Assembly (NCBI RefSeq): GCF_965208925.1
Contig: NZ_OZ242364.1
Span: 2,852,001 to 2,916,000, forward strand
Length of the DNA: 64,000 nt
Origin: Poriferisodalis sp965208925
GTDB lineage: Bacteria > Actinomycetota > Acidimicrobiia > Acidimicrobiales > Poriferisodalaceae
Reading direction: 5' to 3'
Shown here in pieces: positions 50,154 through 59,554 of the stretch (position 1 is the stretch's first letter; every line of letters begins with the position of its first letter). A program made the position numbers and the translations under genes. Under the pieces are notes generated by a model that saw nothing but the letters and a program-made list of their open reading frames with translations, was not told where the DNA came from and made no database searches.

Positions 50154-51643
50154 CGCTGTGCACTCCTGCGCTGTCGAAGGTGCTCGGCCGCAACGACTGC
50201 ATCGTCGAACGGTACGGAATGCCCGGCAGTCACCTGCGCTGTCTCGTGGCCTTTCCCAGCGACTACGAGGACATCACCGGCCTCAGCATTCCTGATGGCG
50301 TACGAGATGGCGCTCGACCTGTCCAAGTCGACATGCAAGCCGTCGTCTGCGTCGTGCCGACTGACCACGCCCGCGGCGATATCGGATGCGATACGAGCAG
50401 GATCCTCGCTGCGAGGATTGTCGGAGGTCAGGATGAGCACATCGGCATGCCGATCCGCTGCTGCGCCCATGAGAGCCCGCTTGGACTGATCCCGGTCGCC
50501 GCCCGCTCCGAACACTGCCCACAGACGGCCGCCTGCAGCACCGAGCTCGCGTGCGCCGATCAGAGCGGCAGCAAGTGCGTCTGGTTTGTGGGCGTAGTCG
50601 ACCAAGACGGTGATGTCATCATCCGGACCGCTGACCGGCCACAGGCGCCCTCGTACCGGGGACACGGCAGCGATCGCCTCCGCAATCGCATCATCATCGA
50701 ATCCGAGGGCGCTCGCCGTCGCCGCCGCGGCCGCCACGTTCGCGGCATTGAACCGACCCAGCAGCCCGCAGTGAACGGATCGACCGCGCCACCGGCCTGT
50801 GAAGCCCGCTGTGCTCACCACGATGTGGTCGATGTCGGACGGCTGCCACTCGACCACCTCGGCCGTTGTGCCAGCGGCCATCGATGCCAAGCGGCGGCCC
50901 CAAGCATCGGCGACATTCAACACCGCTATTTCGCTGCGACCGTCGAAGAGGCGCGCCTTGGCGTTGAAATAGTCCTCCATCGTCCTATGGAAATCGAGAT
51001 GCTCATGGCTCAGGTTCGTGAACACTCCGGCAGCGAAGCTGGCGCCATCGACCCTGCCCTGGGCGAGCGCGTGAGATGACACCTCGAGCACGACCATCCC
51101 GGTTCCCGCATCGGCAGCCTGGCTGAGACGCCGGCACAGATCGGGTGCCTCGGGCGTGGTGTGCGTTCCGTCCAGCGTGCCCATGACCTCACAAGTGGTA
51201 CCGCACGCGCTCGCAATGTCGGCGATTGCGTGCGTGACCGTGGTCTTGCCCGCTGTCCCGGTGACGCCCACGACCGGGCAGCGGCGCCATGGCTGCCCCC
51301 ACACCGCAGCTGATGCCGGTCCGAGCACCTCTCGCACGTCGGCCACAACGATCTGGGGCACATCGACATCGAGGACCTGTGACACCAGCAGCGTCACAGC
51401 ACCTGCGTGCAGCGCGTCAGCGGCGAACCGGTGGCCGTCGTGGTGCTGTCCTGCGACGCAGGCGAACAGCGCGCCGGGCGTGACTGCACGGCTGTCGTGG
51501 GTAATGCCGCGCACGAGGGCCGCGGAACCGGCGGCCTCGTCGTTTCGTTGGGCCGCGGGCAGCACACAGGTGCCGCCGATTGCCGCAGCCAGTTCTTCCA
51601 CCGGAATCGGCATCACCGGCGTGATGCTGCGCTGCTCAGACAT
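50150..51643 (-). CDS. murE: UDP-N-acetylmuramoyl-tripeptide synthetase
   Basis: 497 residues from ATG 51643. The N-terminus has ITHDSRAVTPGALFACVAGQ; the ATP loop is VVGVTGTAGKTTVTHAIADI. FTNLSHEHLDFHRTMEDYFN and VLVDYAHKPDALAAALIGAR follow. The DNPRSEDP motif indicates meso-diaminopimelate as the amino acid added. A longer frame up to 52201 is ftsI antisense shadow. It overlaps ftsI by eight bases and mraY by four. Confidence 0.96.
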   Translation of the reverse strand: MSEQRSITPVMPIPVEELAAAIGGTCVLPAAQRNDEAAGSAALVRGITHDSRAVTPGALFACVAGQHHDGHRFAADALHAGAVTLLVSQVLDVDVPQIVVADVREVLGPASAAVWGQPWRRCPVVGVTGTAGKTTVTHAIADIASACGTTCEVMGTLDGTHTTPEAPDLCRRLSQAADAGTGMVVLEVSSHALAQGRVDGASFAAGVFTNLSHEHLDFHRTMEDYFNAKARLFDGRSEIAVLNVADAWGRRLASMAAGTTAEVVEWQPSDIDHIVVSTAGFTGRWRGRSVHCGLLGRFNAANVAAAAATASALGFDDDAIAEAIAAVSPVRGRLWPVSGPDDDITVLVDYAHKPDALAAALIGARELGAAGGRLWAVFGAGGDRDQSKRALMGAAADRHADVLILTSDNPRSEDPARIASDIAAGVVSRHDADDGLHVDLDRSSAISYAIRNAEAGDVLVVAGKGHETAQVTAGHSVPFDDAVVAAEHLRQRRSAQR

Positions 51644-53570
51644 CCGGCGACACCTGGAGCATGCGCAGGGCGTATTCGGCGACCTCCGCGAAGACTGGTG
51701 CGGCCACGATGGCGGCTCGGTATTCGTCAGGCTCGTCGAGCACCACGACCACGGTGAGCTCAGGTCGGTCTGCGGGGAGGAATCCTGCGAAGGAACTGGT
51801 GTACGCCTCGGAGGAGTAGCCGCCCTCAGGGCTGGGCTTCTGCGCGGTGCCGGTCTTGCCCGCGACCTGGTAACCGTCGATTGCCGCTCGCTTGCCGGTT
51901 CCCGAACGGACCACTTCAGCCAGAATGGCCTGCATCTGCTGCGCGGTCCGCTCGGACAGCACCCGGCGTGTCGGGACCACCTCAGCCGGTCGCAGCGCAC
52001 CGTTGCTGCCCACGCTGCCCAGCACGAGGCGCGGCGTGACGTACACGCCGTCGTTCGCAATGGCGTTGTACGCAGCGGTGAGCTGAATTGCGGTGATCGC
52101 GATGCCTTGGCCGAACGCAATCGTGGCGAGGTCGGTGCCGCGCCATTGGTTCGCAGCACGCAGGATTCCTCGGCTCTCGCCGGGCAACGCCGGCGCGTCA
52201 TCGCCTCCGGTCAAGCGGCCGAAGCCGAATGACCGCAGAGAACGCTGCAATTCAGTGGCGCCAACCCGCTCGGCAAGCTTGATGGTCCCGATGTTCGACG
52301 AATGAACGAGAATCTCTGAGGTCGTCATGTCCGTGCTGGGCTTGGAATAGGGCTCGATGAATTCCTTGTCGGCGAATGTGTACGCGGCCGGCGTCGAATG
52401 CACCTCGACCGGCGTGGTGAGGCCTGCTTCCAGCGCCGTGGCGACCGTGAAGCTCTTTGCCACCGAGCCCGGCTCGAAGGCATCTGTATAGGCGGGGTTG
52501 TAGGCCACTGGCCTGATCTCATCCGTGTCCCGATCGCGGGCGACCGCCGCCAGCGCCAAGACATCGCCGGTATCGGTCTGCATCACTACCACCATGCCGC
52601 CTCTGGCATTGGTGGCACTGACAGCATCACTGACAGACCGCTCCGCAACCCACTGCATCTGCGAATGCAACGTGAGCACCACGTCGTCGCCATGGCTGGC
52701 AGGTTCAAAGAGCTCGGTTCCTGTCGGCAGCGGCATTCCGCTCTGGGCGATACGCGCGACCTCACGGCCGTCTGTGCCGTCGAGCACCTCGGCGAACTGT
52801 TTCTCGGCACCGCCCAGCGGGTTCTGATCGATATCGGTGGCGCCGAGCAGCCCGCGCGCGAAGTCGTCCCCATTGGGTCGTAGCCGTGAGGATTCCCCAC
52901 GCACGCCGATACCGGCCAGTTGCAGCTCCTGTACCGCCAGCCCATCTGAGGGGCTCACTTGACGCGCCACATAAACGAAGTGCCGGTCGCTTGCGAGCCG
53001 TTCGGCGATGACGCCGGCGTCGATGTCGAGCACTGATGCCAAGACTGCCGCCGTCTGGTAGGGATCGGTCACGAGGCGGGGATCGGCCCAGATCGTGGGC
53101 AAGTTGTCAGACACAGCGAGCAGGTTCAGATTCCGATCCAAGATCGCACCGCGGACCGATTCGAGCTCCCACTGTGCCGTCCCCTGGCGCTCACCGAGGG
53201 TGGCATAGGTCTCGCGGTCGAGCACCTGCACTTGAACCAGTCGGACGCCCAGGGTGGCCAGCGCCGCGGCCGAGGCGATGATCAGCAGCAGCGCCCGCCG
53301 GCGAGGCGACCCGGCGCGAGCCGTGCGCCGGCGGGGATCTCGTTCGGTCCGCTTCGTTGCGGATGATGTCCTCGGTTCGCCAGGTGAACGCTGCGCTCCC
53401 GCCGACGGGTGCCACCGGCGCGTTGTCGCCGCATCAGACCGTCCGGTTGCCGCTGCGCCTGCACGCGACGCGGAATCCGAGCGCTCAGCCGGCGGCCGCA
53501 GCCCCGGCGGCGCACCCATCGACGGGTGCCATGGCGCCGGAGCTGTGTGCCGGTCAAGAACGTCGGTCAT
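51636..53570 (-). CDS. ftsI: Septal peptidoglycan transpeptidase FtsI (PBP3-like)
   Basis: 644 residues. A proline/arginine-rich cytoplasmic tail of about 90 residues leads to one TM helix (ALLLIIASAAALATLGVRL). The dimerisation domain begins with RGAILDRNLNLLAVS. The transpeptidase motifs are EPGSVAKSFTVA (SxxK), VHSSNIG (SxN) and VAGKTGTAQKPSP (KTG). No PASTA domains follow. It cross-links septal peptidoglycan with FtsW. It overlaps murE by eight and the ftsL-like gene by 17 bases. Confidence 0.96.
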   Translation of the reverse strand: MTDVLDRHTAPAPWHPSMGAPPGLRPPAERSDSASRAGAAATGRSDAATTRRWHPSAGAQRSPGEPRTSSATKRTERDPRRRTARAGSPRRRALLLIIASAAALATLGVRLVQVQVLDRETYATLGERQGTAQWELESVRGAILDRNLNLLAVSDNLPTIWADPRLVTDPYQTAAVLASVLDIDAGVIAERLASDRHFVYVARQVSPSDGLAVQELQLAGIGVRGESSRLRPNGDDFARGLLGATDIDQNPLGGAEKQFAEVLDGTDGREVARIAQSGMPLPTGTELFEPASHGDDVVLTLHSQMQWVAERSVSDAVSATNARGGMVVVMQTDTGDVLALAAVARDRDTDEIRPVAYNPAYTDAFEPGSVAKSFTVATALEAGLTTPVEVHSTPAAYTFADKEFIEPYSKPSTDMTTSEILVHSSNIGTIKLAERVGATELQRSLRSFGFGRLTGGDDAPALPGESRGILRAANQWRGTDLATIAFGQGIAITAIQLTAAYNAIANDGVYVTPRLVLGSVGSNGALRPAEVVPTRRVLSERTAQQMQAILAEVVRSGTGKRAAIDGYQVAGKTGTAQKPSPEGGYSSEAYTSSFAGFLPADRPELTVVVVLDEPDEYRAAIVAAPVFAEVAEYALRMLQVSPDV

Positions 53571-54012
53571 GCGCTGTGGACGCGTCGGTCAGCAGCGTCT
53601 TGATCGAGAGCCAGTCTCCGCCTTCATGGACCCGACGTTGCGGCAAGTCGACGGCGGCAATATGCCGCGGCTCGATCCGCACATCGATCGGATCGGACGC
53701 GCTCACCAGGCCGAGCGCGCCCACGCCCATCAATTCGATCTCCGCGGGACCATGGAGCGTCTGGAGCTCGTAGCGAAGGTCGATCAGGCGCTCTCGCTCT
53801 GCAGCGATCTCCGACTCGAGTTCTGAGAGTCGATATTGCCCGGCCGCCAGCATCGAATGGAATACCGCGAGACCGGCGAGCACAGTGATGGCAGCAGCAG
53901 CCAGCAGCGCAGTCACGCCGACCAGACGCAACCCCACGGCGCGACCCACCGGCGCCTGCACCAGTCGCGGCGGAGTATCGGCGACCGTGAAGTGGGCAGT
54001 GGCAAGGGCCAT
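53554..54012 (-). CDS. ftsL: FtsL-like septum protein
   Basis: 152 residues. A short cytoplasmic N-terminus, one hydrophobic helix near 30-50 (LVGVTALLAAAAITVLAGLA), then a coiled coil (YRLSELESEIAAERERLIDL) of about 35 residues. This is the FtsL/DivIC layout, and it is named from position between rsmH and ftsI because FtsL sequences diverge quickly. The part after 100 (GVGALGLVSASDPIDVRIEP) forms a beta-like tail. It overlaps ftsI by 17 bases. Confidence 0.78.
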   Translation of the reverse strand: MALATAHFTVADTPPRLVQAPVGRAVGLRLVGVTALLAAAAITVLAGLAVFHSMLAAGQYRLSELESEIAAERERLIDLRYELQTLHGPAEIELMGVGALGLVSASDPIDVRIEPRHIAAVDLPQRRVHEGGDWLSIKTLLTDASTAHDRRS

Positions 54013-54045
54013 CGGGCGAAGCTCGGCTCTCTGACGGCGCTGGTA

Positions 54046-55002
54046 TCAGCTACGGGCAGGCTCGAGCCGCTCTGCTGCGCGCATCACGGCGCTGGCGGCG
54101 CGCGGGTTCCGCTCGACTTCTGCACCGCTGGGCCGGGTGACCTTGCGGCGCAGCAGGCGAACGGTGGGCGCGGCGCCGCAGATGCATGGCAGCGTCGACG
54201 GGCATTCGCACACGCCGTCGGCCGCTTCTCGCAGAATGATCTTCACAATGCTGTCTTCTCCTGAGTGATAGGCGAGCGTTGCGAGGCGCCCACATGGCTG
54301 CAGGCGCGCGAGCGCTGCTCGCATGGCGGGTTCGATGAGGTTCAGTTCGTCGTTCACTTCGATGCGGATCGCCGCGAATGTGCGCATCGCCGGATGGCGA
54401 CGGCTGCGCCGAGCTGCGGCCGGCACAGCAGCCTTGACGGCGTCGGCCAGTTGGCGGGTCGAACGCAATGGTCTGGCGGCCACAATCCCCGCGGCGATGC
54501 GGTGGGCGTAGCGCTCTCCGGCATGGCGCCTCAACAGGTCTCGCAGCTCAGCGAACTCGTAGGTGTTGACGACGACGCCCGCATCAAGTGCCGAGCGGGA
54601 GTCCATGCGCATGTCCAGTGGGGCGTCGTGACGGTGGGAGAAACCGCGCTCGCCCGAATCCAGCTGATGGCTGCTGACGCCGAAGTCGAACAGAACACCA
54701 GTGAGCGGGCCGCCAGCAGCCGTATCGACCAGCTCCCCGAGGCGATCGAACCGCTCGCAGCGAAGCGTGACCCGGTCCCCGAAGGCCGCAAGCCGTTCCT
54801 GTGCTGCCGCGATTGCCTCCGGATCGCGATCGATGCCGAGCAGCTGCCGCTCAGGATCCTGCCGCAGGAGCATCTCGGCGTGACCGCCGCCGCCCAAGGT
54901 CGCGTCCACGAACAGCCCGCCGGCAACAGGGGCGAACACTTCGGCGATCTCGTCAACCATGACGGGCTGATGGAAAGAACGAGCAGCGGTAGACACGCTC
55001 AC
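54046..55002 (-). CDS. rsmH: 16S rRNA (cytosine-N4)-methyltransferase
   Basis: 318 residues. SAM-binding VDATLGGGGHAEMLLR, then LFDFGVSSHQLDSGERGFSH and the RMDSRSALDAGVVVNTYEFA segment identify RsmH/MraW, with ERYAHRIAAGIVAARPLR after it. It N4-methylates C1402 of 16S rRNA. GTG 55002 overlaps the mraZ stop by four bases. Confidence 0.97.
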   Translation of the reverse strand: MSVSTAARSFHQPVMVDEIAEVFAPVAGGLFVDATLGGGGHAEMLLRQDPERQLLGIDRDPEAIAAAQERLAAFGDRVTLRCERFDRLGELVDTAAGGPLTGVLFDFGVSSHQLDSGERGFSHRHDAPLDMRMDSRSALDAGVVVNTYEFAELRDLLRRHAGERYAHRIAAGIVAARPLRSTRQLADAVKAAVPAAARRSRRHPAMRTFAAIRIEVNDELNLIEPAMRAALARLQPCGRLATLAYHSGEDSIVKIILREAADGVCECPSTLPCICGAAPTVRLLRRKVTRPSGAEVERNPRAASAVMRAAERLEPARS

Positions 55003-55445
55003 GCCTGCTCCGCTGCCCCGATGCCGCTCTCGGGTGCTGCCAGGAGCGATTCGCCCTGGGCGTTCATCTCATGCCAGCGCCCCGCGTCCCAGATCTCGAC
55101 TTCATCAATCGCGCCGATCACGACGCACTCGCGCTGCAGGCCGGCGAAGCGGCGCAGCTCTTCAGGAACCGCTATCCGGCCCTGCTTGTCGGGCAGGACG
55201 CGGGCGGCTCCCGCTCCAAATGAGCGCTTGGCCGCGCGCCCGTGCGGCCCGCCGGACTGGGAACGCTCGGACATCCTGCCCGCGATCTCGCCGAATCGGT
55301 CCGGCGTCATGAGAGCGAGGCAGCCCTCGCTGTGCTTGATCAAGAAGCCGGACGGTTCGAAAGCGCCGCGAAAGCTTGCCGGCAGCACGATGCGGCCCTT
55401 CGCATCGAGCGAGTGCTCGTGCTGACCGACGAACAGACTCTCCAC
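54999..55445 (-). CDS. mraZ: Transcriptional regulator MraZ
   Basis: 148 residues from GTG 55445, preceded by GGAGG; the frame is open to 55505. Two SpoVT/AbrB-like repeats are seen: GQHEHSLDAKGRIVLPASFR and, later, VLPDKQGRIAVPEELRRFAG. MraZ binds its own promoter and represses the dcw operon. Two direct repeats at 55501-55525 upstream match its box style. Confidence 0.95.
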   Translation of the reverse strand: MESLFVGQHEHSLDAKGRIVLPASFRGAFEPSGFLIKHSEGCLALMTPDRFGEIAGRMSERSQSGGPHGRAAKRSFGAGAARVLPDKQGRIAVPEELRRFAGLQRECVVIGAIDEVEIWDAGRWHEMNAQGESLLAAPESGIGAAEQA

Positions 55446-55500
55446 CGCAGGGCCTCCGCAGCGTCCGAATGGGAACCTGATTCGTGTGGGCATCTGTGCC

Positions 55501-55525
55501 CTCACAAACCACTTCGCACCACTTT
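55501..55525 (-). promoter_or_regulatory. Putative MraZ box: direct repeats ahead of mraZ
   Basis: On the minus strand AAAGTGGT (55525-55518) and AAGTGGT (55514-55508) lie ten bases apart, about one helical turn. A weaker TGTGAGGG follows at the next turn. Repeated GTGG-containing boxes upstream of mraZ are the known binding sites of MraZ. The boxes lie about 60 bases from the mraZ start. Confidence 0.65.
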
Positions 55526-55567
55526 ATGGGGAAAGCACCCACGCTGTCCACCCCGGATGTGCCGGCG

Positions 55568-56218
55568 CTAATGCGTATCTCGTGCGGTGATGAAGCTGAT
55601 TATCTGCTCGGTGATGCCAGAGGGCGAGGCTGCGAGGCCGAGATCGGCCCAGCCGGTTGCTCTGTCGAGGGCGCGAGCGGCGGTGGCGGCATCCACGACG
55701 GATGCGAGGGGTCCGAGCTCGAAGCGCTCATAGGCGACGCATTGGAAGCGGCTGCCTTCACGTGTACGACGCTGGGAGACGCCGACGAGCTTCCGGCCGT
55801 CCACCACCACCTCGCCAGGGCCGAGCGACCCAAAGCAGAGCAGGCCCTCTGACGGTCCAGCTTCGTATGGGCCGGGATGCATGCTGGCGGGCAAGCCGAC
55901 ATCGGCGAAGGCCGCGGCCAGCGTGCGGCCCAGCCAGTGAAAAGCCTTGCCGACGTCAGAGTGCCAGAGGGGATCACCGGTCGGCACGAAGACGTCCACC
56001 CATGCGCTCGTCCCCGGGTCCAGCCATACCAGTCCCCCACCGCTGTGTCGCCGGACAAGCTCAGTTTGCATCCCGCCGAAGAGGTCAGGGCTGGCAGAAC
56101 CCAGGATCAGTGCGGGTGCGGTCGGGCGCATCCACGAGACGCGGCGGCGACCGTCGCGTGGCATCGGACGTGCATGCAGCAATGCAGCGCTTGCGTGCCA
56201 TTCGTCGTGTACCCACAT
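55568..56218 (-). CDS. Lipoate-protein ligase A family protein
   Basis: 216 residues from ATG 56218; GTG at 56224 or 56230 are possible. Conserved features: VRRHSGGGLVWLDPG (the RRxSGGG lipoyl-binding loop), WHSDVGKAFHWLGRTLAAAF and GLLCFGSLGPGEVVVDGRKL, with VGVSQRRTREGSRFQCVAYE. It would ligate lipoate or octanoate to a lipoyl domain, or act as a biotin/lipoate amidotransferase. It lies 52 bases beyond the HNH gene on the same strand. It is not part of the dcw set. Confidence 0.85.
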   Translation of the reverse strand: MWVHDEWHASAALLHARPMPRDGRRRVSWMRPTAPALILGSASPDLFGGMQTELVRRHSGGGLVWLDPGTSAWVDVFVPTGDPLWHSDVGKAFHWLGRTLAAAFADVGLPASMHPGPYEAGPSEGLLCFGSLGPGEVVVDGRKLVGVSQRRTREGSRFQCVAYERFELGPLASVVDAATAARALDRATGWADLGLAASPSGITEQIISFITARDTH

Positions 56219-56270
56219 GGCCACAGGCACACGATGGCAGACAGCCGTGCGCGCTTTCGTATCGTGTGGC

Positions 56271-56906
56271 TCAGACGAGTTGGGGTCGCAGGTCGCCGAG
56301 GTAGTCGGTCCACTCAGAGGGGGTATCGCCACGCATCGCCGCCACGACGGCGAGCGGCTCGGGGGCGTAGGGAGTCTGGCGCAGCCGGAACCGGCTCTCT
56401 GACAGCAACGAATCCCCCTTGCCCACGTTGCACGCCCGGCAGCAGGCCACCACGTTCTCCCACGTGTGCTCCCCACCGCGGCTGCGCGGATGGACATGGT
56501 CGATGCATTCGGCCCCCCTCCCGCAGTATTGGCAGCGAAAGGCATCACGCGCGAACACGGCACGCCGGTGGAGCGGGGCACGTCTCCGGTAAGGCGCCCG
56601 TGCGTGATACGTCAGCCGCACGACTGAGGGCACCGACATCGTCAGACGAGGAGAGCGAATGCTGCCGGGCCTGGTGTGAACGACATCGGCTTTGCCCGCC
56701 AGCACCAGCAACAGGGCGCGCCGCACAGTCGTGATCGACAGCGGTTGGTAGGTGACGTTGAGCACCAGCGTCCGTTCCGACAGCACAGTGCGTGGCCGCG
56801 TGATCTTGCCATCGCGATTGACCGCATGGCCGTTGATCGCACCGTTCCCGTTGACCGCATCGACGACAGGCTGCGGCGGGTACGCGACCGTTCGAACGGA
56901 AGTCAC
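56271..56906 (-). CDS. HNH endonuclease domain protein
   Basis: 211 residues from GTG 56906. The HNH core with two zinc-type Cys pairs is CQYCG, IDHVHPRSRGGEHTWENVV and ACCRACN. The N-terminal 60 residues (TLVLNVTYQPLSITTVRRAL) resemble the housekeeping HNH protein common in Actinobacteria and elsewhere. This is not an obvious restriction or homing enzyme. It follows the next hypothetical gene with one base between. Confidence 0.9.
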   Translation of the reverse strand: MTSVRTVAYPPQPVVDAVNGNGAINGHAVNRDGKITRPRTVLSERTLVLNVTYQPLSITTVRRALLLVLAGKADVVHTRPGSIRSPRLTMSVPSVVRLTYHARAPYRRRAPLHRRAVFARDAFRCQYCGRGAECIDHVHPRSRGGEHTWENVVACCRACNVGKGDSLLSESRFRLRQTPYAPEPLAVVAAMRGDTPSEWTDYLGDLRPQLV

Positions 56907-56907
56907 G

Positions 56908-57237
56908 TCACGGCCTCAGCGCCGCCGGTCCAGCGTCACGGACTTCATGCGACGGCTGTACCGCAGCAGCGGAGGGCCAACGTCTGCACCATTCCAGCCA
57001 TTGGATCAGATCAGCTGGTGCGGCGGCTGCACGGCCCTCAGAGCCGACGGCGGTCAACAGCCGGAATCGCACATAATCGCGGTGAGGCACGGGCAGGAAC
57101 GGCGGGCGCATCCACCAGCGCGACGGGATCAGCCGCCTCATGGCTCGCCCGGCAGTGAGCCACAGCCGCGGGCGCATGGCCACGGCCGCGAGCGCCGCCC
57201 CGATGCGGGGGCCGCGTGGAGTCCGTGATCGGCGCAC
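56908..57237 (-). CDS. Small conserved hypothetical protein
   Basis: 109 residues from GTG 57237. The end has PVPHRDYVRFRLLTAVGSEG and an amphipathic DLIQWLEWCRRW. Related proteins with this Arg-rich and Trp/Cys end are found in Actinobacteria, but no function is known to me. It lies one base upstream of the HNH gene and is probably cotranscribed with it. Confidence 0.6.
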   Translation of the reverse strand: MRRSRTPRGPRIGAALAAVAMRPRLWLTAGRAMRRLIPSRWWMRPPFLPVPHRDYVRFRLLTAVGSEGRAAAAPADLIQWLEWCRRWPSAAAVQPSHEVRDAGPAALRP

Positions 57238-57285
57238 CGGGCCACTCTAGAAGCGACAGCGGGAAGCGACGGTGACGGTGAAGTG

Positions 57286-58347
57286 ATGCTGAGTAGCCTC
57301 ACAGCGTTCTCCGAGTCCCGGCCTGGAGGCCGGCACAACGGAATTCTCCAGCCCCGAAAGCCAGACGCCGTGCGCAATCACACTCCTTCGCAATCGCACG
57401 TTGCCGATGCCGAGACGTTCCGGCAAACGTTCGAGCGCATCACTGCGAACGTGGAGCGGGTCATACGCGGCAAGCCCGACGCGGTCGGGCTATCGCTGCT
57501 GTGCTTGCTGTGCGACGGACACCTGCTGATCGAAGACGTGCCGGGGGTCGGCAAGACCAGCCTTGCCAAGTCGCTTGCGGCTTCGATTGACGCACCGTTC
57601 GGCCGGATCCAATTCACGCCCGACGTGCTGCCGTCGGATGTCATCGGCGTCAACGTGTGGGACGAGCGCGAGCGCGCATTCGAGTTCCGTCCCGGCGCGC
57701 TCTTCTCCAGCATCGTGCTGGTTGACGAGATCAACCGAGCTTCGCCGAAGACGCAGGCGGCACTGCTCGAAGCCATGCAGGAACGCCAAGTCACCACCGA
57801 CCGCACCACACGTCCGCTCGGCCAGCCGTTCATGGTGATCGCCACACAGAACCCGATCGAGCACGAGGGCACCTACCCGTTGCCTGAGTCTCAGCTCGAC
57901 CGGTTCCTGATGCGCGTCAGCATCGGTTATCCGGATGCGGACTCGGCCGTCGAGGTGCTCGATCTCCACGACGGCACCACGGAGATCGTGCTCGAGCCCG
58001 TCGCCGCCGCCAGCGAGGTGCTGGCCATGACCCGCACCGTCACCGAAGTCCACGTTGCCCCGGCGCTGCGCCGCTACATCGTCGCCGTGGCCGATGCTTC
58101 GCGCCAGCGCGGCACGATCACGCTGGGCATCAGTCCACGCGCCACGCTCGACCTCCAGCGCGTTGCACAAGCACGCGCACTGGCCGCCGGCCGGAACTAC
58201 GTGGTGCCCGACGATGTGAAGGCCGTCGCTGAGCCAGTGCTCGGTCACCGGATCCGCTTGAGCGCCGATGCGCAACTGCAAGGCTTGACGCCCCAGACAG
58301 CACTGCGCGACGTCTTCGACGCCGTCGCTGTCCCCACCGCCGGCTAA
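57286..58347 (+). CDS. MoxR-family AAA+ ATPase
   Basis: 353 residues from ATG 57286; GTG 57370 is an alternative start. Walker A is EDVPGVGKTSLAKSLA, Walker B is SIVLVDEINRASPKTQAAL, and sensor ATQNPIEHEGTYPLPESQLD and FLMR follow. MoxR proteins act as chaperones for proteins with VWA domains or metal sites. It begins a three-gene operon with DUF58 and a transglutaminase-like protein. Confidence 0.95.
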   Translation: MLSSLTAFSESRPGGRHNGILQPRKPDAVRNHTPSQSHVADAETFRQTFERITANVERVIRGKPDAVGLSLLCLLCDGHLLIEDVPGVGKTSLAKSLAASIDAPFGRIQFTPDVLPSDVIGVNVWDERERAFEFRPGALFSSIVLVDEINRASPKTQAALLEAMQERQVTTDRTTRPLGQPFMVIATQNPIEHEGTYPLPESQLDRFLMRVSIGYPDADSAVEVLDLHDGTTEIVLEPVAAASEVLAMTRTVTEVHVAPALRRYIVAVADASRQRGTITLGISPRATLDLQRVAQARALAAGRNYVVPDDVKAVAEPVLGHRIRLSADAQLQGLTPQTALRDVFDAVAVPTAG

Positions 58348-58360
58348 GAGGCTGAGCAGC

Positions 58361-59554
58361 GTGCTGACGCGGCGGGGCATCTCCGTCGGGATCGGCTCGG
58401 CAGTCGCCGCCGGCGCCGGCCGGCTGTTCGGCATGGGCGAACTCTTGGTGCTCGCATTGGCGGGGATAGCACTGATCTCGGGCTCGGTGGCATGGACGCG
58501 GACGCGCCGGATCCGTCTCAGGATCCAGCGTTCGGTCCAGCCGGCACGTGTCCATGCTGGAGGCAAGGCACGGGTACAGCTCGTCCTCACCAACTTGGGC
58601 GGACATGCCCCCGTGCTCCAGCTCACCGATCCGGTGACCGGCACGCTCGGCGCACGCCTGCAGGTCGGCCCGCTGCTCGCCGCCGAGCGTCTGAGCACGT
58701 CATACCTGCTGCCGACTCAACGTCGGGGACGCTTGGAGATCGGACCGGCAGAGGTAGATGTCGTCGATCCGTTCGGCTTGGCCCGCACCTCCATCGGCTA
58801 CGGCCCGCGGACGATGCTGGTCGTCTATCCCGCGACGCTGACACTGGTACCGCCTCGCCTGGCTCGCGGGCCTGAACCGTTGGGCCTTGCTGCGGACGCT
58901 CACACCTTGCAGCGCATCGGCGAGGACTTCTACGCGCTGCGCGACTACACGGCCGGCGATGATGTCCGCCGCATCCACTGGCCCTCGACGGCGCGTCTCG
59001 GGCGTCCCATGGTGCGAGAAGACGAAGTGCCCCGCCGGAGCAGGGTCACGGTGGTGCTCGACACCCGCAGCACCGCATTTGACGCTGATCCGCTCGCCGA
59101 CGGGAGCTTCGAGCTTGCCGTATCTGCCGCCGCGAGCGTCGTACTGGCCAGCGCTGCTCGGCATGACCCGCTGCGACTGCTGACGGTGGCGGGCGCCGAC
59201 ACCGGCTTCGTGACATCGGGGGAAGGCTTGGCCCAGCTGTTCGATCATCTCGCCGACGTCTCTACATCTGCGCAAGGATCCCTGCGCAGCACGCTTGCGG
59301 CCGCCGCGGCTTCGGCCGTAGGCGCAGTGGTCGTGGTGCTCGGAGGCACCGCATTCGATGCGGCGCGCGATGCCGAAGCGATCTCTGCAGCAGGGTCGCG
59401 CACGTCGTCGATGACTGTCATCCGCGTGTGCAGATCCGGTGATGCCTTGCCGGCAGGCGGCCCGGGAGTGGTCGATATCCGCACGCTCGCCGAGCTCGGA
59501 CCCAAGTGGGCCGCAGCGCAGACATCGTCCCAAGCGAACGGGGTGCGCACATGA
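58361..59554 (+). CDS. DUF58 (VWA-like) protein
   Basis: 397 residues from GTG 58361, 13 bases beyond the moxR stop. Two N-terminal hydrophobic helices (about 10-50) are followed by a beta domain. The DUF58 motif is YALRDYTAGDDVRRIHWPST. After it VVLDTRSTAFDAD is the start of a VWA-like fold. The MoxR partner likely acts on it. The stop overlaps the next gene by four bases (ATGA). Confidence 0.93.
   Translation: MLTRRGISVGIGSAVAAGAGRLFGMGELLVLALAGIALISGSVAWTRTRRIRLRIQRSVQPARVHAGGKARVQLVLTNLGGHAPVLQLTDPVTGTLGARLQVGPLLAAERLSTSYLLPTQRRGRLEIGPAEVDVVDPFGLARTSIGYGPRTMLVVYPATLTLVPPRLARGPEPLGLAADAHTLQRIGEDFYALRDYTAGDDVRRIHWPSTARLGRPMVREDEVPRRSRVTVVLDTRSTAFDADPLADGSFELAVSAAASVVLASAARHDPLRLLTVAGADTGFVTSGEGLAQLFDHLADVSTSAQGSLRSTLAAAAASAVGAVVVVLGGTAFDAARDAEAISAAGSRTSSMTVIRVCRSGDALPAGGPGVVDIRTLAELGPKWAAAQTSSQANGVRT

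Noticed and set aside
51644..52201. MurE extended into ftsI
   Set aside because: The added part is low complexity shadow sequence; ATG 51643 matches the family start.
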